Assembly (NCBI GenBank): GCA_013397115.1
Contig: VWZW01005505.1
Coordinates: 620,001-684,000, forward strand
DNA from: Edolisoma coerulescens
Taxonomy: Eukaryota > Chordata > Aves > Passeriformes > Campephagidae
Direction: 5' to 3'
Length of the DNA stretch: 64,000 nucleotides
In this document: piece by piece, positions 1 to 11,790 of the stretch
Layout: every line of letters begins with the position of its first letter
How positions within the stretch are numbered: position 1 is the first letter of the stretch
The notes under the pieces: generated by a model
What the model saw: the letters and a program-made list of their open reading frames with translations, nothing else
Told to the model about the DNA's origin: nothing
Database searches by the model: none
Made by a program: the position numbers and the translations under genes

Positions 1-416
1 TACAATGTGTGGAAATTTGATTTAATGCTAAGGAAAATCTATTTTGCTTTTGTCTCACCTTACGTGGCCAAATGCACACCAGATGTGGTCATTCATATAA
101 AAGGTTGGTAACTGCACACTGAAGCACAGAAAACCAGACAAATACTATAATGGTCACTTATTCAGCATGCTCACATTAAGGAAATTGAATCAAGCTTATG
201 AAACTATGCATTCTTTATTAACCCCATAGAAGAAGGTCACACTGACTGCTCTTCTAATGGAATGCACACTAAAAAGATTGAAAGACATCATGTGAAAGAA
301 AAGCACAGAAAATGCTAAGTCTCCTGATGAAACATTTCCAAAATGAAATTATTAAAAATGTTGAAGGATTTACCTCATTGTTAAGAACTAAATACACGTA
401 ATCACATATGTTTGGA
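1..416. other. AT-rich non-coding DNA
   Basis: No gene, repeat family or RNA is recognised here. A short minus-strand frame continuing into the next interval is only the translation of a purine-rich tract and carries no recognisable domain. Confidence 0.6.
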
Positions 417-526
417 GAAAAAAGAAAAAGGAAAAAGAGGAAAGGGAAGAGCAAAAAGGAAAAGAAAAAAGAAAGAAAGAAAATGAAAAAGACAGAAAGA
501 AAGAATGAAGAAAAAATAAAACTAAG
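417..526. repeat. Purine-rich (GAAA/GGAAA) low-complexity tract
   Basis: The plus strand is almost entirely A and G for about 110 bases, with short GAAA and GAAAG iterations and a few interruptions. It is an imperfect microsatellite. Such homopurine tracts can adopt triplex structures, but this copy is interrupted and I infer no function. It lies about 45 bases upstream of a CR1 tail. Confidence 0.85.
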
Positions 527-569
527 CTAAGCTACCAAAGCTTATACTCAATGCTTGTTAAGTATTAAA

Positions 570-628
570 GATTAGACTTGATGATCTTAGAGCTCTTTTC
601 CAATCTAAATAATTCTGTGATTCTGTGT
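570..628 (+). mobile_element. CR1 retrotransposon, 3' tail fragment
   Basis: The segment matches the conserved 3' end of CR1 elements: a GATTAGACTTGATGATCTTA block, a pyrimidine block ending CCAATCTAAAT, then two copies of the ATTCTGTG octamer that closes CR1 elements instead of a poly-A tail. Only about 60 bases remain, so it is a severely 5'-truncated insertion, which is common for CR1. Differences from the family pattern suggest it is old. No coding sequence is left. Confidence 0.85.
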
Positions 629-3113
629 TCATTATCATGTCAAATACATAGTAGAAGTAGATTCCTTGCTTACTAAGTGGCCAGAATGAAGGTGTTCAAT
701 TAGGAAGCCTAAGAGAAGAGTGAATAGTCACTATGTAAATCCTGATTTCTCTGTGATTTAAAGTTCTATATTCGTTTTCCATTTCACTGTACCTATCAAT
801 TACTTTTCCAGTTTCATTTGATCTATTTTTTAGAGATTTTAAACAATCTTTGGTGGCAGTTTTAATTTAGTACATGGACACTTGCGTTCAGCAGTATGTA
901 AAAATACACTGTTAGAAGGTACAACATTGCCATTCTGATTGAAATTTAGTGGCTCAAATTAAATATAAGTCTTCTACTTCTTCTATACACTTAAACAATG
1001 GAAATGAAGTGTAAATACTAAAGGTAAATACTAGAGGCTATTTTCTCAATTCCATTTAGTTCTGCAATGCCCACTTTTTCCTTATTTAGAAAATTTTTTC
1101 TTTTTTTTTTCATGTATGTTTGGCTAGAAATTTAGTGGGCTAAATCTAAGATAAAACCACTCAATAACTTATGTTTCCTTTCTCATTTTTGACACATTTC
1201 TTCTCTGTTGGAATTCCAAAGCAATCAACTACCTGGGGATATATACTTCTTCAGAGATCTCTTCTCCACTATATCAATTAACTCAAAAGCAATTTTGGAT
1301 ACCTTCCAATGAACTACCACCATCTGGTCTCCCTTAAGCCTCACAAGCTGGAGTAGACTTGAATTGGTCTGAATGATGGTAATTTTCTAAATTATTAACA
1401 AATTAGGCATGTTCCTACTCTGTTTCCTTTCTTTGACTTGTTAAGAAATTTCCTAGTGACCTAAAGGATCCTTGGGAATATTTTTTAACATTTAAAAGAA
1501 GCCTCCAAGACTGCATGGGGATTACTGGACTCACTGCAATGTGATACTCTTCAGGAGCATGTCCCTTATGATTGTGATGGAGGAAACTGTGAAAAATGCA
1601 TTTCGGCTTCCACCTAATCTGTGAATCTACCTGTCATTTTTATGTAAAACAAGCTCATGAAGCAAAAAGTCAACTCATTGGTCTCCTTCAATATAGAAAT
1701 GAAAAATGACTGGGCAGCATGACGGGCGTAAAGAAATGGAAGGTACTTCTACACTTAGTAATGTGGAGACACCCATTTTTCAGGATTAAAGAGTGGTCCA
1801 CCTCCACAGTTAGTAAAATTACAGCTTTTTTCTTTTTTTTTTTTTTCCACTCAAGACAACACAGATCTTTTCCTCTGTTTAGGTTTTATAACATGTTTAC
1901 CACTTGATAGGTAAAGAAATGTGACTGAAATATGTCATGTGATAGATGTTTTTCTTTCTCTGACCAGGAGAACAAGCCTCCTCAACACAGAAGCCCTTCT
2001 GTGTTTATGTGGGGGGAGGAAAGAAGAAAAGTAGAAGACTTCTTACTTTATTCTATATTCCATTAAGATATTTTTGTTTAAGATGGGAAGGAAATGTCGC
2101 ATGCCATAGACTGACCTTGTGTACTTCCCTATCTGTTCCCAGATGACTCTAGGTTGTTGTCCTTTAGCTTTTACTCCTTATTTTTGCCTCTTCCTACTGT
2201 CATGTATAATAGATTAGGAATCTCTTCATAATTACCAATCCCTCAAGGCCAGTGTGTCTTCTACCACCAGATCTGAAAACTGCACTTTAATTATGCATTC
2301 AGAATTGGAAAAACAATTGTGACTATAACATCACCAGTAAAATTATGGCATAAAAGAGCTATGAGAAAAATTTGCTCTGCCATAGCTTGGGCTCTAAATT
2401 CTAACAGCTTCAGCATATGAACTTTTCCAAGTACACTACAAGCACTGGGGATTTTGTTAGCAGGAGTGAAGACTCTGCTATAGTAAATGATTGGAAACCC
2501 TGTAGCTTGGAAACCCAAGAGACTCACTGCTAGAAGGCACAAAACTTTGAGGGATTCTGTCATTGGCCAGAAGCCTTATGGCTTGGTACTGGGGAAATAA
2601 AAAAGTTATGTTGGATTCTTTCTTCCTAAAATATGGTATAATCATTGAATATTACATACAACTTCAGTTTTAAAAAACAGTATTGTGCATGAGTACAGGT
2701 GTGTAAATATACATGTAAAAACACATGCATTCGTGTGTGTGTGTGTGTACATGCAGATGGTCATATTTATTACTAAGTGTCACAAGTTATGAAAAATCAT
2801 ATTGTGGGGGTGTTCTTTCATGATAGGTCTTTTTGACAATTCCTTAAAAAGAACTGAGCACTGAAGAAGTTATCCATTGCTAAATAGGAAGATATATTAA
2901 AAAGAAGATTGATTGGTAATGTTATAATGTACCACATTCCCCGGAAAGATAAATGAAATATGGAGCCAAAGAAGGATTTGTGTTCTATGTCCAGAAATAG
3001 GATGGACTAGGAAAAAGTATCCCTGAAAATCTGAACAAAAAAAAAGGGAATGTAAACCATTAGAAAGAAACTAAATGTGAGCTATGGCCCTCGATTTGCT
3101 GGGGTAATATGAA
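629..3113. other. Non-coding desert, no gene seen
   Basis: AT-rich unique sequence. It holds a T-rich run at 1826-1846 interrupted by a single C and a short GT microsatellite near 2733-2748. Small frames of 60-90 codons at 1719-1907 (plus) and 2291-2563 (minus) show no domain, no repeat and no plausible splice context, and I treat them as chance. Confidence 0.6.
2733..2748. repeat. (GT)8 microsatellite
   Basis: Eight uninterrupted GT units are flanked by related imperfect sequence (ACATGTAAAAACACATGCAT before, ACATGCA after). It is short and likely of low variability. Confidence 0.85.
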
Positions 3114-3222
3114 GGCAGTGAGGTTTCCAGTTTAGAGCAAATGGCTGTGAGCAAGGGGATTCTTGGTTCTAATCCCCAGTGAGCCAGCCTCAGGCAAGTC
3201 ATTCAGCTTTCGTTTGCTTCAT
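3114..3222 (+). mobile_element. MIR-like (CORE-SINE) relic, plus strand
   Basis: The order of blocks resembles a MIR SINE: GTTTAGAGCA near 3130, a tRNA-type B-box-like GGTTCTAATCC at 3165-3175 followed by CCAG, then AGGCAAGTCATTCAGCTT at 3192-3209, which corresponds to the GGCAAGTCACTTAACCT stretch of the MIR family. Divergence is high, as expected for a SINE that spread before mammals and birds separated. The promoter-like box is degenerate and there is no reason to think it is active. A diverged tRNA pseudogene is the alternative, but the 3' extension favours MIR. Confidence 0.55.
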
Positions 3223-6200
3223 TCAATCCAGCTTAAGACCACAAAAAGCAGGTCCTCAGTGAAGCCAGATTCTGCAACTATGCCAAGATATCTCTCGGGC
3301 AAATACACAGGGAATAATTGTGTAAGAAGAAAACTACATAAAGAAGGGGGAAAAAGCTTTCTTAATGGTTTGCAAGAGGTTGAACAGAGGCCAAATACAC
3401 CACGATGCTGACATGAAACATTTCCTAACAGAATTTGAGATGCTAAGCTAAAGTAGGTACATTTTCTATTGAGGTTTCTCAATTTATGATAGTGTACCCT
3501 GCATAAAATATTTACTGTACTTTGATAATAATTTACTAATTTACCATCAGGAATTAGGACCCTTCCAGAGTTACAAATATTGGAAAAATACATAGTAACT
3601 TAAGACATTAGAATTTTTAAAATACAGGGATTTCTTCTCACATAAAGTGAATCAATAATTCAGTTGTTCAGCAAATTCCCCTCTGCCTCCAAACATTTTA
3701 CTAGAAAGATGAATATGAGAATAGAATCGACAGCTTTAGGGTGTGATACACAAATAAAAGATAATGAAAACTAGAATTAAATTCATGGCCTGCATTTGTT
3801 TTCTCTGCATGCTTAATAGAGTCTCCCATTGTTAAGGACTCTGTAAGTAATCATAGATTTCTTATTTAGTCTACTGGAAGAAAAAAATGAGGTACTATGA
3901 GGATTAAAATGACACAAATTATAAAATAGATAAAATATACATGCATGGGCTACCCAGTTGGTATTTTTTCTGCCAGCATGTAAAAAAATTATAGATGCAG
4001 TAAATATTTGAGAAATCATTCTCTTTACAGCATTATGCATGGAGTTGTCAGTTTTCATCACTGAGCTTTGTTGATTTATATCAAATACCTAATTTAAATA
4101 TAAAAGGGATAGTTACATTTATAGCACACTTGAGTATTTAGGAATACCTACTGATATTGCAGAACTTCTTTTTTTATTCATATAAAACTAATCCACACAA
4201 ATAAATAGGAGCAATGCTAATCAGCAGAGGAAACAATGGCCATTTTTCTGCTTTTCTAACACCTTTCATTGCAGGCTGTAAATAAACAGAGTAGCCAGTG
4301 TACTACACGGTATTCATTCTAAACATATACTCTAATTTTCCTGTTGAAGAAACTATCAGGTGAGACTGTTCTATCATATGCATTGCTTTGGCACACATAA
4401 TCATCCCTGTGTTTCTTCTACCTTGAGAAAATATTCTTGAACTCAGCACACCAGTGCTGCAGTTTACCTAATGAAAATGTATTAAAAGGTATTATTCTGC
4501 CACATATTGCAAATAAAACTTTGAACTGCTGCATTTTCAGTGAAGAATGAGATTAATTTACGTCCTTACGATACTGATAGGACACGCTTCTAGTAGGGGT
4601 CCAAGGATTCCTCATGCTTTCGATTCTTTTTCCTCTTATCTGTTGGGAGATCAGTGTAGGTCAGTCATGCAAACTGCGTATTTTTTCCTCCGAAGGAGAG
4701 CAGTGAGGAAAAGAAAAAAAAAAACAACTGAGCCATCCTATGACATTGTAGTGGGGGGCAAAAGGTTTGGAAGGAAAGGATGTGAAAAACCGAAGTGTGG
4801 ACGAAACAGTTACTCTCCCACCAGCATGGTTCTATGGGAATACACTATGTTGACAGCTAGCATAGACTTTTATCACAGACTTGAGAGAAGTGAATGAAAT
4901 ATAATCAGAGAACGAGCTGTCACCTAAAAGAAAACTAAATACACTAAAATACATGTGTCATTTTGTATACTTAGAAGTCTGCTAGCAAAAGTAAGAACTT
5001 GAATAACTTAATTCAGGACCCAGTAGCAGGTCATACAAAATCTCTGCCTCTGCTTGTCAATTTGTAAACAGATACAATAAGAAACTTTATCCATTTCTTC
5101 ATGTCAAGCCATTATAGGATTTTGAAAAAGGTGTGGAGCCAAGTATCCTGAGAGCCAACATTGCTTACTCACAACAGATGAGAAAAAAAACCAGTTCTGC
5201 TGCTGGAAATTAGGAAATGTCATGCCTGCCAGATATTCTCTGGGTCTTCAGCAAGTCCCAAATCAGTGAATCCCAAAGGAACCTAAATGCTTTGAAAAAA
5301 AGTTTGCTAGAGTTTAATCCTAGGGTTTAATCCTTCACATGCTAGAAATTTGAAAATGCTTCATTAATTCTCTATAAATTATTCCATCACCTCTTCTCTA
5401 ATATTCAATATTGTACATAATTTAAAATTCAAGTTTTGACATTCTCTTCCTTTTTTTTCCATTTTAAATGCAGGCCTATTCTAAATCGGAGTCATATGAA
5501 ACAAGAAGTGCTTTTGGAAAACTGTCTTAATAGATGTGGTTCCAGTGGATACACAGTCCTACGCCAGGTTTAAAGACTAATCTTTCTCTCACACAGTTCT
5601 GTGTCAAGTCAGAGTTTTGGGAGTAATAGATACCTTAAGTTATGCTTTCAGGAGGCACTAAATAATACCTTTACTTGGTGTAGTCCTAGTGCTGCCCCAA
5701 AAATACGACAAAAAAGTATTCTGGTAAATGTATACTATAATTAGAATATATTTCGGTAATAAAATGTATAAAATATGAATAAATTGTTTGGTAAGTGACA
5801 CAACACAAAGGAAAGGCAACTTTCCTTCCCTCTCCTTCTTATTTTAAACTTAAAGCAAGCCAGAATAGAATTACTGGTGAGGATGAAGAAATATGCTCAT
5901 GTCTGCTAAAGATGCCACATGAAGGCATCTGGAACTGCTTAATTATCTCCCATTCTGGACTGGACTAGATAGGACTAAAAGTAAATTTTCTGTTTCTAAA
6001 TCAAATCTGTTCAGACATGCCACATGCACTTGTTCTCATCAAGGATTAAGAGCATGACAAGCTTGAACTTTTAACACCAAATACTTCTGAGATACCAGAG
6101 AGCAAGAAAAGGTCACAACACTTCCGTAAAACTGAAACATGTAAATTTTTCACAACATTGTCACTCAGAATTGATTCCCCTTATTTTCTTTGTTTTTTCC

Positions 6201-6436
6201 AAAATAATCCACCATTGATCTAAGAAAAAGAATGAGAAATAACAAACTCAATATGCATTTCCTCCCCTTGGAAGTTAAAATAGGTGAAAATAAGCCTTGG
6301 AATACAGTAGCTCATGTTACCTTCCCTTGCGAGCTGTCGCCCAAACTACAGCGCAATAGCATTTAATCTGAATTCAGAGGCAACAGCCAGACATCATCCA
6401 AGAATAAAATCACGTTTCAGAAAAATAAAAAGCTAG
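3223..6436. other. Non-coding desert, no gene seen
   Basis: Unique AT-rich sequence. The longest frames are a minus-strand one of 124 codons at 3219-3593, overlapping the end of the MIR-like relic, and a plus-strand one of 116 codons at 4547-4897. The latter has a hydrophobic start and a basic middle (RRRAVRKRKKK) but matches no family I know, and its first residues do not look like a convincing secreted precursor. Neither is supported as a gene. Confidence 0.55.
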
Positions 6437-6491
6437 CTACCTGCTTTTCTAGCTCCTCGCAGGAGCTGGATGTACCACTGCTAGCAGGTAG
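6437..6491. repeat. Nested inverted repeat (hairpin potential)
   Basis: An outer pair of 9-base arms, CTACCTGCT at 6437-6445 and AGCAGGTAG at 6483-6491, encloses an inner pair of 7-base arms, AGCTCCT at 6451-6457 and AGGAGCT at 6461-6467, around a CGC loop. All base pairs are perfect. The internal loop is strongly asymmetric (5 against 15 bases), which is unlike a typical microRNA precursor. It may be chance, or the relic of an inverted duplication. Confidence 0.7.
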
Positions 6492-7559
6492 GGATTCTTT
6501 TTGTCAAATGAAAGACAATGGTGTCCAAGAGGCTAGGGGTAAAAAAGCATAGGTAAATTTATGGATACCTCAGCATCCTGAACTAAAAATAGGAGGTTTT
6601 TATAAAAAGATGTCTCTATTGAAAATTAATCAAATTTTCCATTTATTCAATTTTCTATGATGCTTTTTTTCAGGTATGATACTAGCTGTTAAATAGTAAG
6701 AAAACATACAGCTGGATAGACATTTGAAACAAAAGGAAATAATACTTTAAAAATTCAGTAATAATAAAAGCATTGAAAAAAACCCCAAAACCCCAAACTT
6801 TCAGGAATTCTTGGCTTGATCCAGAGCACTCCATTTCCCCTATGCCCCTGTATTATCTAGCTGTAGAATACCATAGAATGGCTCATCATTATGATTCTCA
6901 CTTTCAAAACAACTTTTTCTCCACTTTCCTTTTTTAAGTTTTCCATCCCCACAGAAAAAAAGGAGAAATATGGATGTGAACATTAATCAGCCCATCCTTT
7001 CCTGTTGAATAATATGGTAGCTACTGACTTCTAGACTGAATGAAATGAAACAATGAATGAAATAAAATGTCACTTAAAGCCAAGGCAGATGTAGTAGTTC
7101 AAACTTTCAACTTTTCCAAAGAGTTCTAACTTTACCAAAATGGGCTCTAACTAACTACACAGCATTTTCAATGCTAATCTAACAGGGTGATTAACTTGCA
7201 TTCTGAATTTGAACAAAAAAAAAAAAAAAAAAGGAAAAATAACTATGCAGGATCACAAAAGACTGAATGCTTCGTAGAATAACAGAACTAAGTCTGTGAA
7301 TTATGTGTGGGGATGCCAGAGATATAAAGCTCAGTGGAACTTGGACTCAAACATGCTATGATTTTGGTATAATTTTTACTGAATTCATTTAACTACAGCC
7401 ATCAAACTTTCTACCAGAAATCAGCTAGCAATATTTTATGGACTTTTTCTCAGACACACATGCCCATTCCCCTACTTCTTCAGAGGTGAAAGATTTTCTT
7501 TCCCCAACTTGCAGCACTCTAATATGGATCCCCTACTGCATGCACGCATAATAAACTTC
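6492..7559. other. Non-coding desert with A/C tract and poly-A run
   Basis: No gene is seen. The stretch contains an A-run / CCCC / AAAA / CCCC tract at 6776-6797 and an 18-base A run at 7215-7232. The A run has no recognisable retroposed sequence directly upstream. Confidence 0.6.
6776..6797. repeat. AAAACCCC-type low-complexity tract
   Basis: Seven A are followed by CCCCAAAACCCCAAA. It is the clearest member of a group of similar A/C tracts scattered over the window on both strands. Confidence 0.8.
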
Positions 7560-8060
7560 TACTTTTCTCTGTTTAGTGTCACAGAACACTTTTTGCACTG
7601 CAATTAAGATCTTCCATGACCAGGGCAGCAGGAGCAGGGCCTGCTCCTCCAGAGCTGCCCCACAGTCCCCCTGCCTGAGGCCAGGAGTGCCAGGCCAGGG
7701 CTGAGAAAATACTGCTATCATCAGTTCCCAGCCTGGACATCCACCCATGCATGTTTACCACAGGTGCAGCCCAGGAGCTGAAAGGGAAAATCCTCTCCCT
7801 ACCTGCCTGCAGTTTCCTGTGTGTTCTGAGGGATGGCAGGGCAGGAAGGCGGGGCCTGGCTACCTGCGGGGCCCTGCAGAGCCCCCTCCCCAGTGCTGCC
7901 CAGAGCAGCAACGCGTGTCTGCCCTCCGGGCAGGCACGGCCCCGTCCTGCAGAGACCCTGGTTCTGCACTCATCTGCAATTTGGATGCTTTAATAAAACA
8001 CATCCTGAGACAACAGAAACTTCCTGAGATGCTTTTTTTGTGCCCACTGTAAAAAAAGTG
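7560..8060 (+). other. GC-rich patch with AATAAA, possibly an LTR fragment
   Basis: About 500 bases are clearly richer in G and C than their surroundings and contain many CCTG and CAGG motifs. An AATAAA hexamer sits at 7992-7997 near the end, followed by CACATCCTGAGACAACAGAA and a T run. A GC-rich body closed by a polyadenylation hexamer would fit an old solo long terminal repeat or a retroposed 3' end. I could not define TG...CA ends or a target-site duplication. Overlapping frames of 64 to 110 codons on both strands are a by-product of the GC content. An exon of an unknown transcript is a weaker alternative. Confidence 0.35.
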
Positions 8061-9172
8061 GGTGGGCATTGGGACTACCCCATTTCAGAGCTGTTGTGAT
8101 GCATGTTTTCAACCTGGCATATAAGTGTTTTGCAACAGTTTTTTATTTTAACACCTCTTGTTTATGAAGGTACTGCTCAATGTCTCTGATCATTGTTTCT
8201 TAATCTGCTGAAGGGCAGAGTATCATTCATTGTCATTCTTCTGCTTTGCATTTGGATTCAAGCAGTGCAAGTGTTTACAACATGAACGACAGATAAAAAT
8301 CATCAGCTTCCATCTTCCCACTGTTTTTTATCCTTGTGTTGCTATAGCAAGCATGTGATAGGTAATTAAGCATAACAACAAGAAAATATTACAGCACCAA
8401 TTCATCAATGTACAAAACTGAACATGTAACCAAACTTCCTCCAGTTTTTCTCAAACTCGTTTATACAGCTAGAACAACTTCAAGAAAATCTGCTCCCCAG
8501 CAGCTCTCACTTAGAGCCTCAGCAGTTATCAGCTCCTTTTTCTAGCTGATATCCTCCCTACACAGAATTAGATACCAGGCTTTCTCAGGGCTGAATATAT
8601 TCATGGTTTATATGAAGGGTACTGTTACTTTATATGAAGGGGACAGGAGAGTGACTTCACTTTTTTAAATAATGGAATGACAACTCAAATTTGAAGGACA
8701 GCCCACCTGGCAACATTCCCTAAACTGACTCTTAAAATTATATGGATAGATCAAGGAAAGCATTCTCTTTAACTATATTCATAAAGTCAGTGCACAGAAA
8801 TTCTTCCTTTGTCCGTCCTTCCCAGTTCTAGTGCCCCTTAATTCTAAAACAAAAATATAGCAAGTAGCACTGCAAGAGCTCCATCTTTCATGCACTGGGA
8901 TTTTTATATAGAAGGCCAGACCTCTGACTGTTTCAAAGGGAATATTTTTGACAAGATTTCTGGTTTTGTAGTGCAATGATGTTCATTTCGATAAGCTTTT
9001 ATGGCTGTCAGCATACTGATTGTTCACACTGACACAAGGTTTACACAAATAGCAAATAAGAACCACCAGTATATGAAGAAAATACAGCTGTTAGATTACA
9101 ATCAAAATATCATTAAATTAGTCAATCTTTATGTAGGTATTACAATAACTTCTGACTATCCAAGTTTTAAAA
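8061..9172. other. Non-coding desert, no gene seen
   Basis: Unique AT-rich sequence with no recognisable repeat. The small frames at 8779-8976 (minus) and 9001-9240 (plus) carry no domain; the latter runs into the start of the CR1 copy. Confidence 0.6.
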
Positions 9173-9569
9173 GGGAAAGTTCAGAGGGAGCTCGGCCTGT
9201 TCAGCCTCAAGAAGAGATGACTGAGAGGGGACCTCATTAATGTGTATAAGTATCTAAAGGGGGGGCTGTCAAGAGGATGGAGCCAGGCTCTTCTTGGTGG
9301 TGTCAACCAACAGAACAAGAGACAATGGGCAGAAAATGATGCCCAGAAAGTTCCACTCGAACATGAGAAAGAAATTCTTCATGGTGCGAGTGACCAAGCA
9401 CTGCAAAAGATTGTCCAGAGAGGTTGTGGAGTCTCTTGCACTGGTGATATTCAAGAACTGCCTGGTTCTGCATTTCGGGCAATGTGCCCTAGAATTTTTC
9501 TGCTTTAGGTAGGTTGGACCATATGCCCACTATGGTTCCTTCCAACCTGACCCATTCTGTGGTTCTCTG
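9173..9569 (+). mobile_element. CR1 retrotransposon, 3' fragment with end of ORF2
   Basis: The segment follows the CR1 3' region in order: GGGAGCTCGGCCTGTTCAGC, a block ending GGACCTCATTAATGTGTATA, the sequence for the ORF2 C-terminus, and the terminal CCTTCCAACCTGACCCATTC followed by an octamer-like end. In the frame that starts at 9294 the residues KKFFMVRVTKH and then LSREVVESLALVIFK match the pattern of the CR1 ORF2 tail. The copy is 5'-truncated by several kilobases and inactive; catalytic domains are absent. Frames at 9242-9508 (plus) and 9269-9454 (minus) are shadows of it. Confidence 0.93.
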
Positions 9570-11499
9570 ATGTGCTCTAAAAATATCACTACATAGAAGT
9601 TTAAAAAAATCCTGTTCAAGAGAAAAAACTACAGAGTAAATTTACAATACATGCTGAGAGTAAAGTGCATAATTGTCTGTGAATAAGTAATAATTGGAAT
9701 GCCAGTTTATAAAAATAATCAGTTAAATGTATAGTTCTTTGATATTATTGTTTAAATGTGACTATAAGATCACTGGAGATCTGCATAATAACACCTTCTT
9801 TATTAGAACTATGAACTACTAATAACCATCTGCAACAAAAAAGCTAATGTTTACTAAGGGCTAATGGATATTAATTTTGTGTTAGTTTGGACTGAAAGAC
9901 AAAGGAGTACTTTCTAAGGAAAAAACACGTCGTGCTGATTTTTCTTCTGCATCATTGTAAAGATGTAAGTATTTATGCCATTTACAGTACTTGTAAGTAG
10001 AACTGGAACCTTTACCTGTGTACGCAGCTTCTCTTTTCAATAAATAGTTCAACTGCCTTTTGGTAATGTAAATTTAGCACCCTATCTGGCTCCTACCTCA
10101 ATGATACATACAGTATCCTGTAAATTTTGTATTTTTGGTTACAGAGGCAATCAACTTCAAGGTGCGAAATCTCCCAGACACACTAGAATATAGGCTAAGA
10201 AGTTCTTGAATGTCCTGGTGTATTTTCTGTCAGATAGCTCTAGGTATATTGCTTGGCACATAGGCTATCTACTTGTGCAATACAAGTGTCTACCAGTTTC
10301 CATTCACTGTGTGGGTAGCTGAGATACTGCACTTAGTTGGTGCCAAGTTTAATTGTCATATTGTCTTAGTCAATCACCTAAAGTGATTTGTTTGGATATC
10401 GGTCAAAAGCTTGGGCTAATTTTCTTTTTGAGACAGACTGGACAATTCACCTGTTTGCTCAGCCTCCTTAAAATCCTGCAGAAAATTCTGTGCATGTTCT
10501 TATTGATAACCTATGGCAGCAGATACAGATATAGCAGGAGACTGTAATGATTACTTCCAAGGTGTTGGAGTGTTGCGGTAGATTTACTAAAGGGTCACAG
10601 AACAAACAGTTTAAAAGCTAGTCGAAAGTGCCTAAGCTACAATTCTCCACTCCCTTTAACACATACAGATTTGAAAAATCTGGATAAGGCCTTTACATGA
10701 TAGCATTTCTATCTAGTATAAAAATACCTCATTTACCTAACTCAGCAACGGAAGACAATACTAACTGCAGAGGAGAACATTGTTGCTTCTAAATAAAAGC
10801 TTAGAATTAAAATAAATCTGGGTTTTAAAATTTCTTTTTTCTTTTAATTTTCTGTGTTTAACAAAATGATGCTCATGAGAGCAGTCTCAGCTACAGCTTG
10901 AAGAAAAACTGATTCGTGTAAAAATGTGGTAAATGTCTTGGTTCCACTTGTTTTAAAATTTGTTGTACAGTGATCAGTTTGTTGACAGAACATCTGCTCA
11001 TTTCATCCTTTGCAAGCTCAAATCTGTATTCCACTTCTGCTCTCTTTTCAAGATAGAATATCTTGACATATTTTTGGCTCTACAGTCATATTCGGTGTCA
11101 AGAGAAAGATTTCCATATTTGTCTGTTGCTCCTATGAAGAAGTAGTCATGGAACTGATCTTTCACACATATTTTCTCCAGATGTTAATTCAAACGCTGAA
11201 CCATCCCAAATATGTACAGAACATCAAATTAACTTGAAAAGTCATCGAAGACTTAGATTCTTCAACAGCAGGACATGGTTAGAAACCATTGCCACTTTGG
11301 GATAAGTTCTAAGGCTGTGCAGAACCAAGTCTTTGAAATATCGAAGACTGCCTATACCATTTAATTAAACAGGGCCAGTGAGAAGTCTTAGGCTCTGAAG
11401 CTTACTAACATTGTTCACCTCCATCTAAAGAGTCTGTGCTCCTGAATCACTTCACAGTCCCACATTGTGTCATGTGGTACTTTGACATAATTGTGTTTC
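9570..11499. other. Non-coding desert, no gene seen
   Basis: AT-rich unique sequence. Two frames of about 60 codons (10353-10547 and 10960-11145, plus) have ordinary random composition and no domain. Confidence 0.6.
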
Positions 11500-11790
11500 C
11501 TTTTCCAGTGCAGAGGGCCTGTGAAGGCTGCCCCTTGGAATCCTGCTCCTCCTTTAGGAGCCTGTGGCTGGCACCGCTGGCACACAGCAGGGTTTCAAGG
11601 TGCCAGGCATGCTGGAGTGGCGCTGCGGGGCTGTGTAAAGCAGTGGGAGCTGAACCCGGTGCAGTCTGTGCTCCCTGCTCACTCGGTCTGATCCCTGGTT
11701 ACACTGTCATGGGGCTGTGCACAGGCATTGTCACAGATTGTGCTGGCCCTGGGTAGAGGTCTCATTTTTCCCAATAAAGAAATGAAAAAT
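11500..11790 (+). other. GC-rich patch with AATAAA, origin unknown
   Basis: A GC-rich block of about 260 bases, abrupt against AT-rich flanks, ends in an AATAAA hexamer at 11773-11778 within CCCAATAAAGAAATG. The plus-strand frame at 11436-11756 (106 codons, eleven cysteines in the GC-rich part) spans it but matches no family I recognise. Like the patch at 7.6-8.1 kb it could be an LTR or retroposed fragment, or a 3' terminal exon of an unannotated transcript read left to right. The upstream TTCCTTTTCCAG at 11498-11509 would be an acceptable splice acceptor, which keeps the exon idea alive. Confidence 0.35.

Noticed and set aside
3160..3180. Possible tRNA gene because of the B-box-like GGTTCTAATCC
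   Set aside because: No acceptor stem, no convincing A box or cloverleaf; the 3' extension fits a MIR-like SINE better.
4547..4897. 116-codon plus-strand frame with hydrophobic start and basic middle
   Set aside because: The apparent signal peptide is weak and the rest has no known motif; within the range of chance frames for 64 kb.
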